DNA of 64,000 bases from Ostreococcus mediterraneus (lineage: Eukaryota; Chlorophyta; Mamiellophyceae; Mamiellales; Bathycoccaceae). The number at the start of each line of letters is the position of its first letter. Position 1 is the stretch's first letter. The DNA is taken from positions 348,421 to 412,420 of the forward strand of contig WMKK01000015.1 of assembly GCA_012295225.1 (NCBI GenBank), read 5' to 3'. The position numbers and the translations under genes are program-made. Under the pieces are notes generated by a model. It saw only the letters and a program-made list of their open reading frames with translations, was not told the origin of the DNA and made no database searches. Shown piece after piece: positions 18,473-27,114 of this stretch.

Positions 18473-19846
18473 ATGTCTTCGATCGCGCCGAGGCGTTTCG
18501 CGCGCGTCACGGCGGCGGAGCGCGATGGCATGGCGCGTCGTGCGCGCGGGGCGTGGATGGAGGAGGTGACTCCGCGGCGAGCCGAGCGCGAGGAACCGAG
18601 CGAGCGAGCGCGACGCGCGAGGATGCGTGCGCACGACGACTCGCGACGACGCATCGAGATGAAACTTTCGTCGGTTGCGGCGAATGCAAAGGCGCCGGAG
18701 ATAACGGTGCGAGAGGAAATGGATGGGGCGACGCGCGCTCGAGCGGCTCGAGCGCTCGAAGAGACGCTCGCCGACGTCCGGGAAATGAACTCGATGGTTT
18801 TATTCGGCACGTGCATGACGATTCGCGATGCCCAGTTGGATGAAAAACGTACGATTGCGTGTGCGGAGCGTGCAGAGGAACGGGCGCTGGATGCGGCGAT
18901 GGAACGTGATCGCGTGGAGGCGATTCGCGCGATGGAAGCGCGGGAAGCCGAACGGACGCGGTTGATGAAGCTCGGCGCCGAAACGTTGCGACATCAAATC
19001 TCTGAGCGCGAAGAAGCCCGCGCGCATGAAGAAGTCTTGCGCGATATTGAATCTAAAAGGCGTATCGAAGATTTCGAGTGCGCCAAGGCGCGGGAGATTG
19101 CGGAGCGGGAAGCCAAACGCGAACGCGCCAAGGCGTTGCTTGAGGAAGTCAACGCTGAAAACGCGGCGCAAATCGAACGTAAAGCCGAAGTCGAACGTGC
19201 GATTCGCGAAGAAGACGAACGTGCGATGGAGTATTTACGCTTGAAAGATGCGCGAGATGCAGCCAAGGCGCAGGAGGAAGAAAATCAGCGTCGATTGCGT
19301 GAGATTGAAACCGCTCGGCTGCGTTCGCAACAAGAGCGGTACAACGATGGCAGGGCGGAACAAGATGCCATGCGTGCGCGCAAGCTTCAAGACGCATACG
19401 AGCGCGGAATGCGTGCGAAAGAAGAAGCTGAGAAGAAAAAGCGTCAAGAAATGCTCGAAGATTTGGCTGCGGCACGCGTGGCTCAGCATGATGAAAAGAT
19501 GCGCATTCGAGAACAAGAACGCGATAAAGCACGACGAGACGCCGAGCGTTTGCGTGAGGCACATCTCGCGCAAGCAGAAGCCGAAAAACGTCGCGAAGAT
19601 GAGCGTAAAATGCAAGCCGTTGCGCACGAGCGCGAGCTTCGTCGACAAATCGATGCGAACGCAGAGATAAAAGCGCATGAGAACGTTCGATTGGCCGCCG
19701 AGGCAAAGGCGAGCCGAGCCGAAGCTGAACGCGCAAAAGCCGTCATCGAAAGCATCAAGGCTCGTAAATTGAAAGAAATGGAACTCGCCGCGATTCCAAA
19801 AAAGTACACCGTTGAACTCGAACGTAAACGTACGTGTGTGGCGTAA
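18473..19846 (+). CDS. CFAP45: CFAP45 (CCDC19) homologue, axonemal microtubule inner protein
   Basis: CFAP45 is a coiled-coil filament lining the lumen of ciliary doublet microtubules. Starting at the ATG at 18473 the protein has 457 residues, nearly all Glu/Arg/Ala/Lys-rich coiled coil. Three signature blocks match the animal protein by eye rather than by composition. They are CMTIRDAQLDEK (human CHMIRDAQILEK) near residue 117, a YNDGRAEQDAMRARKLQDA block (human DYQAEQDALRAKRSQEA) around 290, and IPKKYTVELERK (human LPEKYCIEAERK) at the very end. The order and spacing of the blocks are kept. Ostreococcus is regarded as lacking flagella, which makes this gene unexpected if the species inference holds. 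Confidence 0.82.
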   Translation: MSSIAPRRFARVTAAERDGMARRARGAWMEEVTPRRAEREEPSERARRARMRAHDDSRRRIEMKLSSVAANAKAPEITVREEMDGATRARAARALEETLADVREMNSMVLFGTCMTIRDAQLDEKRTIACAERAEERALDAAMERDRVEAIRAMEAREAERTRLMKLGAETLRHQISEREEARAHEEVLRDIESKRRIEDFECAKAREIAEREAKRERAKALLEEVNAENAAQIERKAEVERAIREEDERAMEYLRLKDARDAAKAQEEENQRRLREIETARLRSQQERYNDGRAEQDAMRARKLQDAYERGMRAKEEAEKKKRQEMLEDLAAARVAQHDEKMRIREQERDKARRDAERLREAHLAQAEAEKRREDERKMQAVAHERELRRQIDANAEIKAHENVRLAAEAKASRAEAERAKAVIESIKARKLKEMELAAIPKKYTVELERKRTCVA

Positions 19847-19898
19847 TAGTTCAACACGATTATAATCATCATCATTAAAAACATCAACAACACAGAAA

Positions 19899-22526
19899 CT
19901 ACCGCGTGGTGAGCCGAGCTTCGCGAGACTTTATCAATTGATCTGCCGTGCGAATCATCCATAATGCATTCGGTAGCGATTTGTTATAAGAATTTCTCCC
20001 GACACTCTTTGCATTCGCCGCCAAGGTTTCGGGAGACGCGCTGACGCGAAGCCACTGGTACCCGAAGACGCATCGCATCGTGTCCAACACGCCGGTTTCG
20101 TACTGCGCTTGCAACTCTTCGCGCGACAGTAATTCTTCGCTCGTCTTCTCCGCGCTCGACACCGCACCAAATTCGGCAGCCGCTGCGCAAAACGCGGCGT
20201 AATATGCGTCAATCAATTCGCGTTCGGCGCTGCCATCGGCGCTTAATCCTTCGGGAGCTACCGACGCGCACACAAAGTGACCGACATCCGTTCCACCCAA
20301 GCCGAACCCAGTCCATTGGAAATCAATCAATCCTACATCCCAAGACTCACCCTTGCGCTGAACGAAAATGTTTCCAGATTTCGGGTCACCATGAATAACG
20401 GTACGTAGCGCCGCGAGGCGCGCGCCGCCGCATTTTAAAATGTCGTCTGCGCCCGGGCACGCGCTGAACGGATGCGCTTCGGCGCCGATGGCGACGGCGT
20501 GCGCTTGCAATCTCGCACCCACGCTCGCGACGTCCGCGGTGGACATTGATGGATCCCTAGAGATAGCATCACCAAAGTTTTTCATGTGCGTCTCCCACGC
20601 GTCGGCAAGGATGCGCATTTGTTCTTCGGGTTGCATGTTGGGTTGCCAGTAGCCGCCCGAGTTCCACACCGTCGCCCGGAGCTCGGCGTCCGCGTCTGTG
20701 GATGACCGTCGGTAGCGACTCCCAGGAAGGAAAAACGCGTGCATGCGCGCTAAAGCTTTAAGAGCGCACCTTGCCTGGTCGGGCTTGAGCATGCGCTCTT
20801 GTACCCAGCCGTCATCGGGGTGGAAATCTTCGAGAAGCAATGAAAATTTGCTTTCAATGGGATCGTCGTCGTGCGGTCGCAAATCCGCCGCATAGCACAA
20901 CGGAACGCCGATGCCCGACAACTCCAACGCCTTGGCGGCATCAGACGCAAGAAAGGAAGACTCCACGCGGTAGCTCTTGCTATCTCGCGCAATCTTTAAC
21001 GGTTGCGTGATTTGCTTTAAGCGCATATACTCCAGATTTCCCATGTCAACCTTCTTGTAAAACGCCGAACGCGGCAACGCCGGGTCGGCGTCGTCGGACC
21101 ATTTGAGGTTCAGTCGGCACGCATCACTCATCAACCCGCGCACAGCGTCATGTTCAGGCGCAGAGTAACCAAGCAACGCCGTCTGCACATCGCTGATGCC
21201 GAGTGCTCGCATAATTTTATCGCCGACGTCGGCGGCGGACATCGGCGCTCCACTTAGGCAGCGCGCGACGTCGCTCGCTTGTCCGACATCTCCCCCAACC
21301 GCAAGCGACGCATTTCCCGCGGTGAATCGATCGATGAGCTTTTTCAAGTCTGCGTTCTCGCGCATGCGCGCGCACACGGCGTCGTGCGCCATGGCTCCCG
21401 TACATTTTGGACCAGAACCGATGACGCCGAGTTGGTTCACCAATCCGCCGGGCGCGTCGGCGGCGTGCATCAATGGCGCGCCGTATAAATCTGTCACTTT
21501 ACCCCCAGCCGCACGAACGATGGCTTCTGGCGCACACGTGTCCCAGAGCGACGTGCCAAAGTGCATGAGTGCGAATTCGGCGCGGCCTTCGGCGACGGCG
21601 AGCAATTTATTTCCCGCGCCGCCGATGACGCCGTGCGAATACGTCGCCCCGCTCTCCAAAGCTGCAGTCTTCACGATATCCTTTGCCGCGATGAGGGCGG
21701 CGTTTTTGGAATCTCCGCTCACCGAGCGCATATCTGCGGTTGGATTGTCGTATTTAATCGGCCATGGCACGCCTCGAGCGCCGTGGACGCCAATGACGCC
21801 TCGTTTGGTACCCGGAGCGACGATGCCAAACACCGCGCAAGCCTCCGCGCGCTCCACATCACCTTCTGGAAATGGCAATCCAATCACGCCCGCCACCGCG
21901 CGACCTCGCACGGCGATACCAATTAAGCATTGCACGGCGTGTAATCTCGACTCTACAAATTCTCGCGTGCCGTCTACTGGGTCGATGAACAACGTCACAT
22001 CCGCCGCGTCGCACGTCAACAAAGACAAAGGCGCAAACTCTTCACCGCTCTTTGCGATCGCCTCGGCGCATAAATCCTCACGCAAAGCATCACCTGTATA
22101 ACTCTTTGGACTCTGCGGCGCCGCGTCGTCGTTCTCGTCCTCTTCACCGACGATATTGATGGCTGGAAACTGCGCCCGTAGAGCGCTCACGATAGCCTTT
22201 TGCGCCGCGACATCCGCCTCCGTCAACGCCGACCGCGGATCGCTCGCCACTTTACGTGTCACTACGAACGCTCCCTCATCATCGCTCCCAGCCGCCTCTC
22301 GCGCGCGTTGCACGCGACGAATCTCCTCGCATCCTCGAAGCGCAGCGTCCACGCACGCGCTCAACAGCGTCTCCAAACGCGCGAGCTCACCGCTCGGTGC
22401 GCCGCTGTGCGCCGCCATCCCGCGCGACGGTGCCGGCGACGCACAGCGCGACGTGCGACGCGCGCGTGCGGGCGTTCCCAGGCGCTCACTCGATGCGCTC
22501 GTTCGCAGGCGCGGGCCGAGACGCAT
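19899..22526 (-). CDS. Bifunctional fusion: CysQ/inositol-phosphatase-like domain plus APH/EcKinase-like kinase domain
   Basis: The N-terminal half (about 40-360) is a lithium-sensitive phosphatase-type domain. It has GEED, DPVDGTREFVESR (motif A) and FGTSLWDTCAPEAIVRAAGG (motif B), as in 3'(2'),5'-bisphosphate nucleotidases that clear PAP from sulfur assimilation. The C-terminal half (about 430-870) resembles aminoglycoside/choline/ecdysteroid-type kinases, with VIHGDPKSGNIFV (Brenner motif) and VGLIDFQWTGFGLGGTDVGH. One continuous frame of about 875 codons joins them without a stop or obvious intron. The ATG at 22526 gives a basic leader, perhaps for an organelle; the ATG at 22418 (MAAHSGAP) is an alternative. 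The kinase substrate is unknown. Confidence 0.87.
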   Translation of the reverse strand: MRLGPRLRTSASSERLGTPARARRTSRCASPAPSRGMAAHSGAPSGELARLETLLSACVDAALRGCEEIRRVQRAREAAGSDDEGAFVVTRKVASDPRSALTEADVAAQKAIVSALRAQFPAINIVGEEDENDDAAPQSPKSYTGDALREDLCAEAIAKSGEEFAPLSLLTCDAADVTLFIDPVDGTREFVESRLHAVQCLIGIAVRGRAVAGVIGLPFPEGDVERAEACAVFGIVAPGTKRGVIGVHGARGVPWPIKYDNPTADMRSVSGDSKNAALIAAKDIVKTAALESGATYSHGVIGGAGNKLLAVAEGRAEFALMHFGTSLWDTCAPEAIVRAAGGKVTDLYGAPLMHAADAPGGLVNQLGVIGSGPKCTGAMAHDAVCARMRENADLKKLIDRFTAGNASLAVGGDVGQASDVARCLSGAPMSAADVGDKIMRALGISDVQTALLGYSAPEHDAVRGLMSDACRLNLKWSDDADPALPRSAFYKKVDMGNLEYMRLKQITQPLKIARDSKSYRVESSFLASDAAKALELSGIGVPLCYAADLRPHDDDPIESKFSLLLEDFHPDDGWVQERMLKPDQARCALKALARMHAFFLPGSRYRRSSTDADAELRATVWNSGGYWQPNMQPEEQMRILADAWETHMKNFGDAISRDPSMSTADVASVGARLQAHAVAIGAEAHPFSACPGADDILKCGGARLAALRTVIHGDPKSGNIFVQRKGESWDVGLIDFQWTGFGLGGTDVGHFVCASVAPEGLSADGSAERELIDAYYAAFCAAAAEFGAVSSAEKTSEELLSREELQAQYETGVLDTMRCVFGYQWLRVSASPETLAANAKSVGRNSYNKSLPNALWMIRTADQLIKSREARLTTR

Positions 22527-22701
22527 CAATCGAAGACGCTGGAGCTCTGCCTGCGGATGACCCGAGGACGGACAAATTCACGGCGCTATCGCCCGTGATG
22601 ACGCGTCGTTCGTCGTCGGAGAGCGCGGAGACGTTGTATTGCAGCGCTGCGGCCCAGATGATGATTGCGCCGGCGATGATTGGGCGGGTGCTTGGTTGCA
22701 T
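22486..22701 (-). CDS. Possible small single-span membrane protein
   Basis: The ATG at 22701 opens a 71-residue frame with a clean hydrophobic segment (IIAGAIIIWAAALQYNVSAL) followed by a charged stretch. Its codons strongly prefer C or G in the third position, as in neighbouring real genes. It starts 50 bases after the preceding gene and overlaps the most upstream start of the phosphatase-kinase gene by 41 bases. The overlap disappears if that gene begins at 22418. No homologue is recognised; it could still be chance. Confidence 0.35.
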   Translation of the reverse strand: MQPSTRPIIAGAIIIWAAALQYNVSALSDDERRVITGDSAVNLSVLGSSAGRAPASSIDASRPAPANERIE

Positions 22702-22750
22702 GCGCGCGTCGCTGTGGGGGGCTTCGTGCTGAGCGACGTTCGTTGACAAC

Positions 22751-24199
22751 CTACGCGCGTAATCGAGCAAGATTTTCGCCAACGAGGAGGGCGTTCGTGG
22801 CCGCGGCCGACCGCGCGTGATCGAACGACGCGACATCCTCCCCGAACGCGGCGTCGGCGACGACGAGACGGGCGCGGCGAAATGCCCAGCTCGCTTCGAG
22901 GAGCAAATGGTTTGTAAAGTCTAAATGCGCGTCTCTTTCGTTGGATTCCGCGCGCACGGCGAACGCCTTGAGCGCGCGATCGACCGTGCCGTCGACTTTT
23001 TCGACGACGACGGTGGTGATATCGGATGTGTCGTCTACATCGACGTCGGCGTTCCAGTCGTTGATGGCGTTGAGCAAGAACTCACGAACTCTGCCGCCGA
23101 GCTCGATGCGCTCGCGTACGCGTTCGACGTCATCGATATCCTTCGTGGACATGTCTACTCCCGTCACGTCGTACGTTCGCAGAAACTCCCGTAATGATTT
23201 CTTCATTTTCATCGCGAGTTCGCCCTCAATGTCTCGCATGTCTCGCGCGTACGTTTGCACCAGCCGATTCCATCGTTCTAAAGCAAGCGTCAATCCAATC
23301 GTCGCGCGCTTTTGCATGTGCGTCAGCGTCAGCTCAATCGCCGCTCGATCATCCTCTGGTGCGCGCGACAATTCTAGCGAAGCGCCCTTTATCCAACTCT
23401 GCCCGGCGCTTAAAAACGCCTCGCCCTCGCACTGCGCCGCACGGAAGGCGCTCGCGCACCGACGCCATTCCACTCGAGCGCTCTCCATCGACGTCCCGGG
23501 CTTCAACGCCACTACATCTACATCATCAAATAGCGCCCTCGCGCGCGTCGACGCCTGCAGCAACGCATTCGCGTATTGACATCTCGCGTACAATTCGCCA
23601 AAAATCGGGCCCGCGTCCGCGCGACCGCCGCCGTCGAGGTCTCGAGACGTCGCGCTCGTCCCGACTGAAGACGCGTCGTCCTCTACTTCATCGTTATTCC
23701 CCACGCCTTCGCGCCCGTTCGACGCCACGGTGGCGCGCAACCACGACGCTAAGATGTCATCCTGTCCTGGTAAAACGACGCTCGACGTGCTCGCGCCGTC
23801 GTCGCGCGAGGTTTCGACGCCGACAACGCGCTCGAGCAACTGACGCCGTCCCGCGTCGTCGACGTCTGGACACGCGTACCTCGCCATGGCGCCCGTGAAG
23901 TCGCGAAACGCAATCTCAAGCGCTAAAAGAACGCGTTTCGCACGCGTCGCGGACGTATCGCACGCGCGTTCGAGCGCGCATCGACACGCATCGAGCGTCA
24001 CCGCGCGCGCTCGGGCACTCGTCGAGAGAAACTTTATGACAACTTCGACGCCGTGCTTTTCGGCGACGCGCGCGAGCGGCGACCGAAGTGCCGGGTCAGC
24101 ATCTGCACCGCGGGAAGATTTCGGCGGTTTGTGATTTCCAGCGCGCCGCGCGCGACGAGACGCGGCGGTGGAGGTTGAGCTCGCCGTCGAGCGAGTCAT
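22751..24199 (-). CDS. Uncharacterised helical protein
   Basis: From the first ATG at 24199 this frame encodes about 482 residues that I cannot assign. The N-terminal 40 residues are Ser/Thr/Ala/Arg-rich. The rest is mainly amphipathic helix, including AEKHGVEVVIKFLSTSARA near the N-terminus and a long helical run (LTHMQKRATIGLTLALERW and onward) past the middle. It is interrupted by an acidic Ser/Gly linker. There is no signal peptide, membrane span or metal-binding cluster. The open frame extends upstream of the ATG and another frame there also looks protein-like, so a missed 5' exon is possible. The alternation of long helices is reminiscent of trafficking or BAR-type proteins, but no motif confirms it. 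Confidence 0.65.
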   Translation of the reverse strand: MTRSTASSTSTAASRRARRAGNHKPPKSSRGADADPALRSPLARVAEKHGVEVVIKFLSTSARARAVTLDACRCALERACDTSATRAKRVLLALEIAFRDFTGAMARYACPDVDDAGRRQLLERVVGVETSRDDGASTSSVVLPGQDDILASWLRATVASNGREGVGNNDEVEDDASSVGTSATSRDLDGGGRADAGPIFGELYARCQYANALLQASTRARALFDDVDVVALKPGTSMESARVEWRRCASAFRAAQCEGEAFLSAGQSWIKGASLELSRAPEDDRAAIELTLTHMQKRATIGLTLALERWNRLVQTYARDMRDIEGELAMKMKKSLREFLRTYDVTGVDMSTKDIDDVERVRERIELGGRVREFLLNAINDWNADVDVDDTSDITTVVVEKVDGTVDRALKAFAVRAESNERDAHLDFTNHLLLEASWAFRRARLVVADAAFGEDVASFDHARSAAATNALLVGENLARLRA

Positions 24200-24420
24200 G
24201 CAATGCGGCAACCAAACGCGGCGTCTCACCGTCGTCTACATCTCGCACAGCATCGTTCGGGCGGTGTCAGCTGCACTATTTAATGACGCTAGTTATCACA
24301 TGTGTCGCCCGCTCGAGTCTTTTGACGTCGAGCGCGCGACGTTGAGCTACAGTTTCTACAAACAAACAATTCGTACGCGCGCGGAAGAACGACGCCTCAA
24401 AGGCGCCGCTCCGCGCACGC

Positions 24421-24475
24421 GCGCGCGCGCGCGCGCAAACACATCATCGCCGCACGCGTGCACACACACACACAC
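24421..24475. repeat. (CG)n and (CA)n microsatellites
   Basis: A GCGCGC run around 24421-24436 and a (CA)7 run at 24461-24475 lie in the 315-base spacer between the gene starting at 24199 and the SF3B6 stop. No gene is seen in this spacer. Confidence 0.8.
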
Positions 24476-24514
24476 GCATAAGTCACCCCCTAATACATCC
24501 GCTGTCCGCTACGT

Positions 24515-24970
24515 TTAGCGTTCCTGCGAGCCGCTCACGCCGTGTCGCCGTTGGAGTTCCTGTATCTCTCTCTCTTTAGCCTCTAAATCCTTCTTCGCCG
24601 CCTTCGCGGGCTGATAGTACAGCACGATGAGATACCTATTCGCCACATTGAACCCTGAGAGGTGTTCGCACGCGTGCTTGGCGTCGAAGATGTCCTCGTA
24701 GGTGACGTACGCGGTGCCTTTTGTGGCTTTGGCGTCGCCCAATCTCACTTGTCTTAAAGCGCCGTATTTGCCGAAAATGTCGTACAACTCTTCGGGAGAG
24801 ATGTTGAAAGGGAGGTTGCGCACGTAGAGCGTGCGATTGACCTCGGGTGGGAGCCTAACGTTGGTGCGCGAAGCCATGGTGGCGGACCGCGATGCGAATT
24901 GTGAGGCAGACGAGGTTTGCGGCGGCTGTCGAGTTTGGGACGTCGAACGCGGCGCGTCGTGTGAACTCAT
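24515..24970 (-). CDS. SF3B6: SF3b subunit p14 / SF3B6, branch-point RRM protein
   Basis: SF3B6 (p14) contacts the pre-mRNA branch region within U2 snRNP. The 151-residue protein has one RRM. RNP2 lies in [14 protein letters not shown] and RNP1-like [18 protein letters not shown] follows, then [19 protein letters not shown], which is diagnostic of p14. The preceding RLPPEVNR is also invariant in the family. About 32 Ser/Gln-rich residues precede the usual start. An internal ATG (MASRTNVRL) would give the canonical 120-residue protein and may be the true start. It has a 111-base spacer to the upstream DOHH gene, same strand. Confidence 0.93.
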   Translation of the reverse strand: MSSHDAPRSTSQTRQPPQTSSASQFASRSATMASRTNVRLPPEVNRTLYVRNLPFNISPEELYDIFGKYGALRQVRLGDAKATKGTAYVTYEDIFDAKHACEHLSGFNVANRYLIVLYYQPAKAAKKDLEAKEREIQELQRRHGVSGSQER

Positions 24971-25081
24971 GTCAAAAAAGAATGCAGTTTAAAATGGTAA
25001 ATAACAACATAGAATCAGCCACGCGCGTAGGCGTTGCGTAGGCGTTGGCTGACGATGAATGTGAGACGCTCGCGTCTGTAT

Positions 25082-26053
25082 CTAATCTTTATTAACGACG
25101 TATTGCACGCCGTCAGCGGTACACATCACGCCCTCACGCTCTTGCCGCATGATTTCCAGCGCCACCTCGCACGATTGTGAAATAATTGGCTCGCTGTCAT
25201 GGGCAAACTTGTTCAAATAATCCTCCGTGCTCGGGTCCGCGATGCTCCCGAGCGCTTCGGCGGCTTCGTGTCGAACCATGGGATGTTCGTTCGTATCTTC
25301 TAGGCATGCGACCAACGAAGCGCGCGCTTGGTCGCTCGATGACTGCAGTTGTCCTAACACGTAGCACACCTCGTGTTTCAGCAGCGCGCTCGCTGAGTTG
25401 GCGAGAGCTGCGCCCAAAACGTCGGCGCACGCCGTCGTCGCTTCGGCGCTCGCGTACGACTTATTCCTTAAAGCAAACATCGCGCCATACCTTGACCACA
25501 TATCCGCGTCATCATTCAACACTAACTCACGTAATTCATCCATGGGCGTCGCCGAATCCATCGCAGGAACGGGATCGACGCTTAAAAATGGCGTCGCGCC
25601 GTCGGCGCTCGCGCTCGCTCGCTCCTTCGCGCTTCCTACGACGCTCCCACTCGCCACGGCGTTGCGATGTTCGAGCTTCTTCAGCGCCAATTCCGCAGTT
25701 TCGCGAACTTCGCGCTTGTTGTCGCCGACCGCGCGCATCAGGGCGTCACGGCAAGACTCGAGCCCGATGGCGCCCAGCGCTTCAGCGCACTCGTGACGCA
25801 CCATGCCATCCTCGAGCTCATCTCCTAAAACCTCCGTCAATCGCGGAATCGCGCGCGCAGTTTGCATTTGCCCGAGCGCAAACGCAACTTCGTGACGCAT
25901 CAACGCGCTCGGCTCTCGTTCGGCGTCGAGACGGGTGAGCAGGGCGTCGATAGCGTCGTCAGTGGCGAGGGAACGCAAAGCGAAGAGCGCGTTGAAACGT
26001 TCGTGCATCGGCGCCGCGCCGTCGCACAGCGTCGATATACGATCGGTGATCAT
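25082..26053 (-). CDS. DOHH: Deoxyhypusine hydroxylase
   Basis: DOHH completes hypusine formation on translation factor eIF5A, using a diiron centre held by HEAT-like repeats. The ATG at 26053 gives 323 residues, close to the family norm of about 300. The four His-Glu iron-binding pairs are all present in the right two-by-two arrangement: MRHEVAFALGQ, VRHECAEALGA, LKHEVCYVLGQ and VRHEAAEALGS. An acidic linker (around AMDSATPMDELRELVLNDD) separates the halves. It should be catalytically competent. The frame stays open upstream of the ATG without another ATG. Confidence 0.94.
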   Translation of the reverse strand: MITDRISTLCDGAAPMHERFNALFALRSLATDDAIDALLTRLDAEREPSALMRHEVAFALGQMQTARAIPRLTEVLGDELEDGMVRHECAEALGAIGLESCRDALMRAVGDNKREVRETAELALKKLEHRNAVASGSVVGSAKERASASADGATPFLSVDPVPAMDSATPMDELRELVLNDDADMWSRYGAMFALRNKSYASAEATTACADVLGAALANSASALLKHEVCYVLGQLQSSSDQARASLVACLEDTNEHPMVRHEAAEALGSIADPSTEDYLNKFAHDSEPIISQSCEVALEIMRQEREGVMCTADGVQYVVNKD

Positions 26054-26431
26054 GTTTTCTCTCGCGTTTCTCTCGCGCACGTCTCGCGTGGGTGAAACCG
26101 TAAGTCGCGCGGGTGAAGCTTTGAGGTTTTTGACGCGACGGCTGGGACTTTTTGCCAACACGGACACATTTGGTACCGGTACAAAATGAGAAAGCAAATC
26201 AGATTTCTCTAACGATGCCTACACCAGCGGAGGATTCAGCGGGGTCGCGCGATCGGCGAACGCACGTGGCGCGAGTTCGGGGCGAATACGGTTGTGTCTG
26301 TGCGCGAATGCGCGTGATCTTCTACTAAATATTTACTCGTCGACGTCCGCGTCAAACATTCCATTCGCCGACGTCGCGCGCGAATCATCCCCAGTCGCCC
26401 ATACCGCATAATCCGTCGCGAGTTGGCTCAT
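26054..26431. other. Intergenic, no gene seen
   Basis: This 378-base spacer lies upstream of DOHH and downstream of the decayed acyltransferase-like remnant. I see no coding frame with convincing composition and no tRNA-like cloverleaf. It presumably contains the DOHH promoter. Confidence 0.6.
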
Positions 26432-26920
26432 TCAGCATATTTGCGCTTGTTTTGCGACGATATCGACGACGGCGCGAAGATCGGCACAGCCGGCGATGTA
26501 GGCGGGCGTTAACGACGTAAACCGTTCTTCGGCGTTAATCAAGCCGACGTCACACATCATACCAAGCACCGTCAATCGCGCATTTAGCGCCTTGTCCACG
26601 AACGCCGAGAACGCGGTAACTCTTGCAACGACAAAGAAGAACTCGTACCACGCCACGGGAAGCGGTTGCGGTGAAAACCAGTACTAGTAGTATTCTTTCG
26701 GATACGCCCACCATGACCAAACGTGCTCGCGCCCGACGACGACGTTGCTTCGCGTGATCCACCAGTACCATTGACCGATGATTTGATGAAACAAAAAGCA
26801 CCCGTACGACGTTGGTGCGAGCGTACGAGTCGATATATTTGATTCCAGAAGCCCTGTCGTGACCGAGCCTTGCGGCATGGAGAGTAACGCTATCCAAACC
26901 GCGATGAGCGGCGAATACTA
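26432..26920 (-). pseudogene. Decayed C-terminal part of a membrane acyltransferase-like gene
   Basis: One minus-strand frame reads as a multi-span membrane protein (LIAVWIALLSMPQGS, SYGCFLFHQIIGQWYWW, PLPVAWYEFFFVVARVTAFSAF), reminiscent of the C-terminal part of acyltransferase-3-type transmembrane enzymes. It is interrupted by TAG at 26684-26686 and bounded upstream by TAG at 26918-26920; coding-like sequence seems to continue beyond the upstream TAG. Neither stop is flanked by obvious intron signals. No start codon or N-terminal domain remains. Most likely it is a host-gene relic. Sequencing error or unrecognised small introns are alternatives, and the family call is tentative. Confidence 0.42.
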
Positions 26921-27099
26921 ACGCGTAATCATCACCGACCACGCGTGCCGCGCCCCCGTCGACGGCGACGCCGCGCGCGACGCAGTGCGACACAGGAAAA
27001 ACGCGTTTCCGTCGCCATCTCGGCTCGAAGCGAGCTCTTCGCGACGGCGCGTCGACGGTAAAGCAAAAAGTTAATTTAATTGAAATTACCGTTACGCTG

Positions 27100-27107
27100 T
27101 GACGTCA
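27100..27107. promoter_or_regulatory. TGACGTCA palindrome (bZIP/CRE-type site)
   Basis: A perfect TGACGTCA octamer lies 8 bases upstream of the ATG at 27115. This is the consensus for CREB/ATF and plant TGA-type bZIP factors. In such a GC-rich genome ACGT cores are common, so function is uncertain. Confidence 0.3.
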
Positions 27108-27114
27108 CACGACG

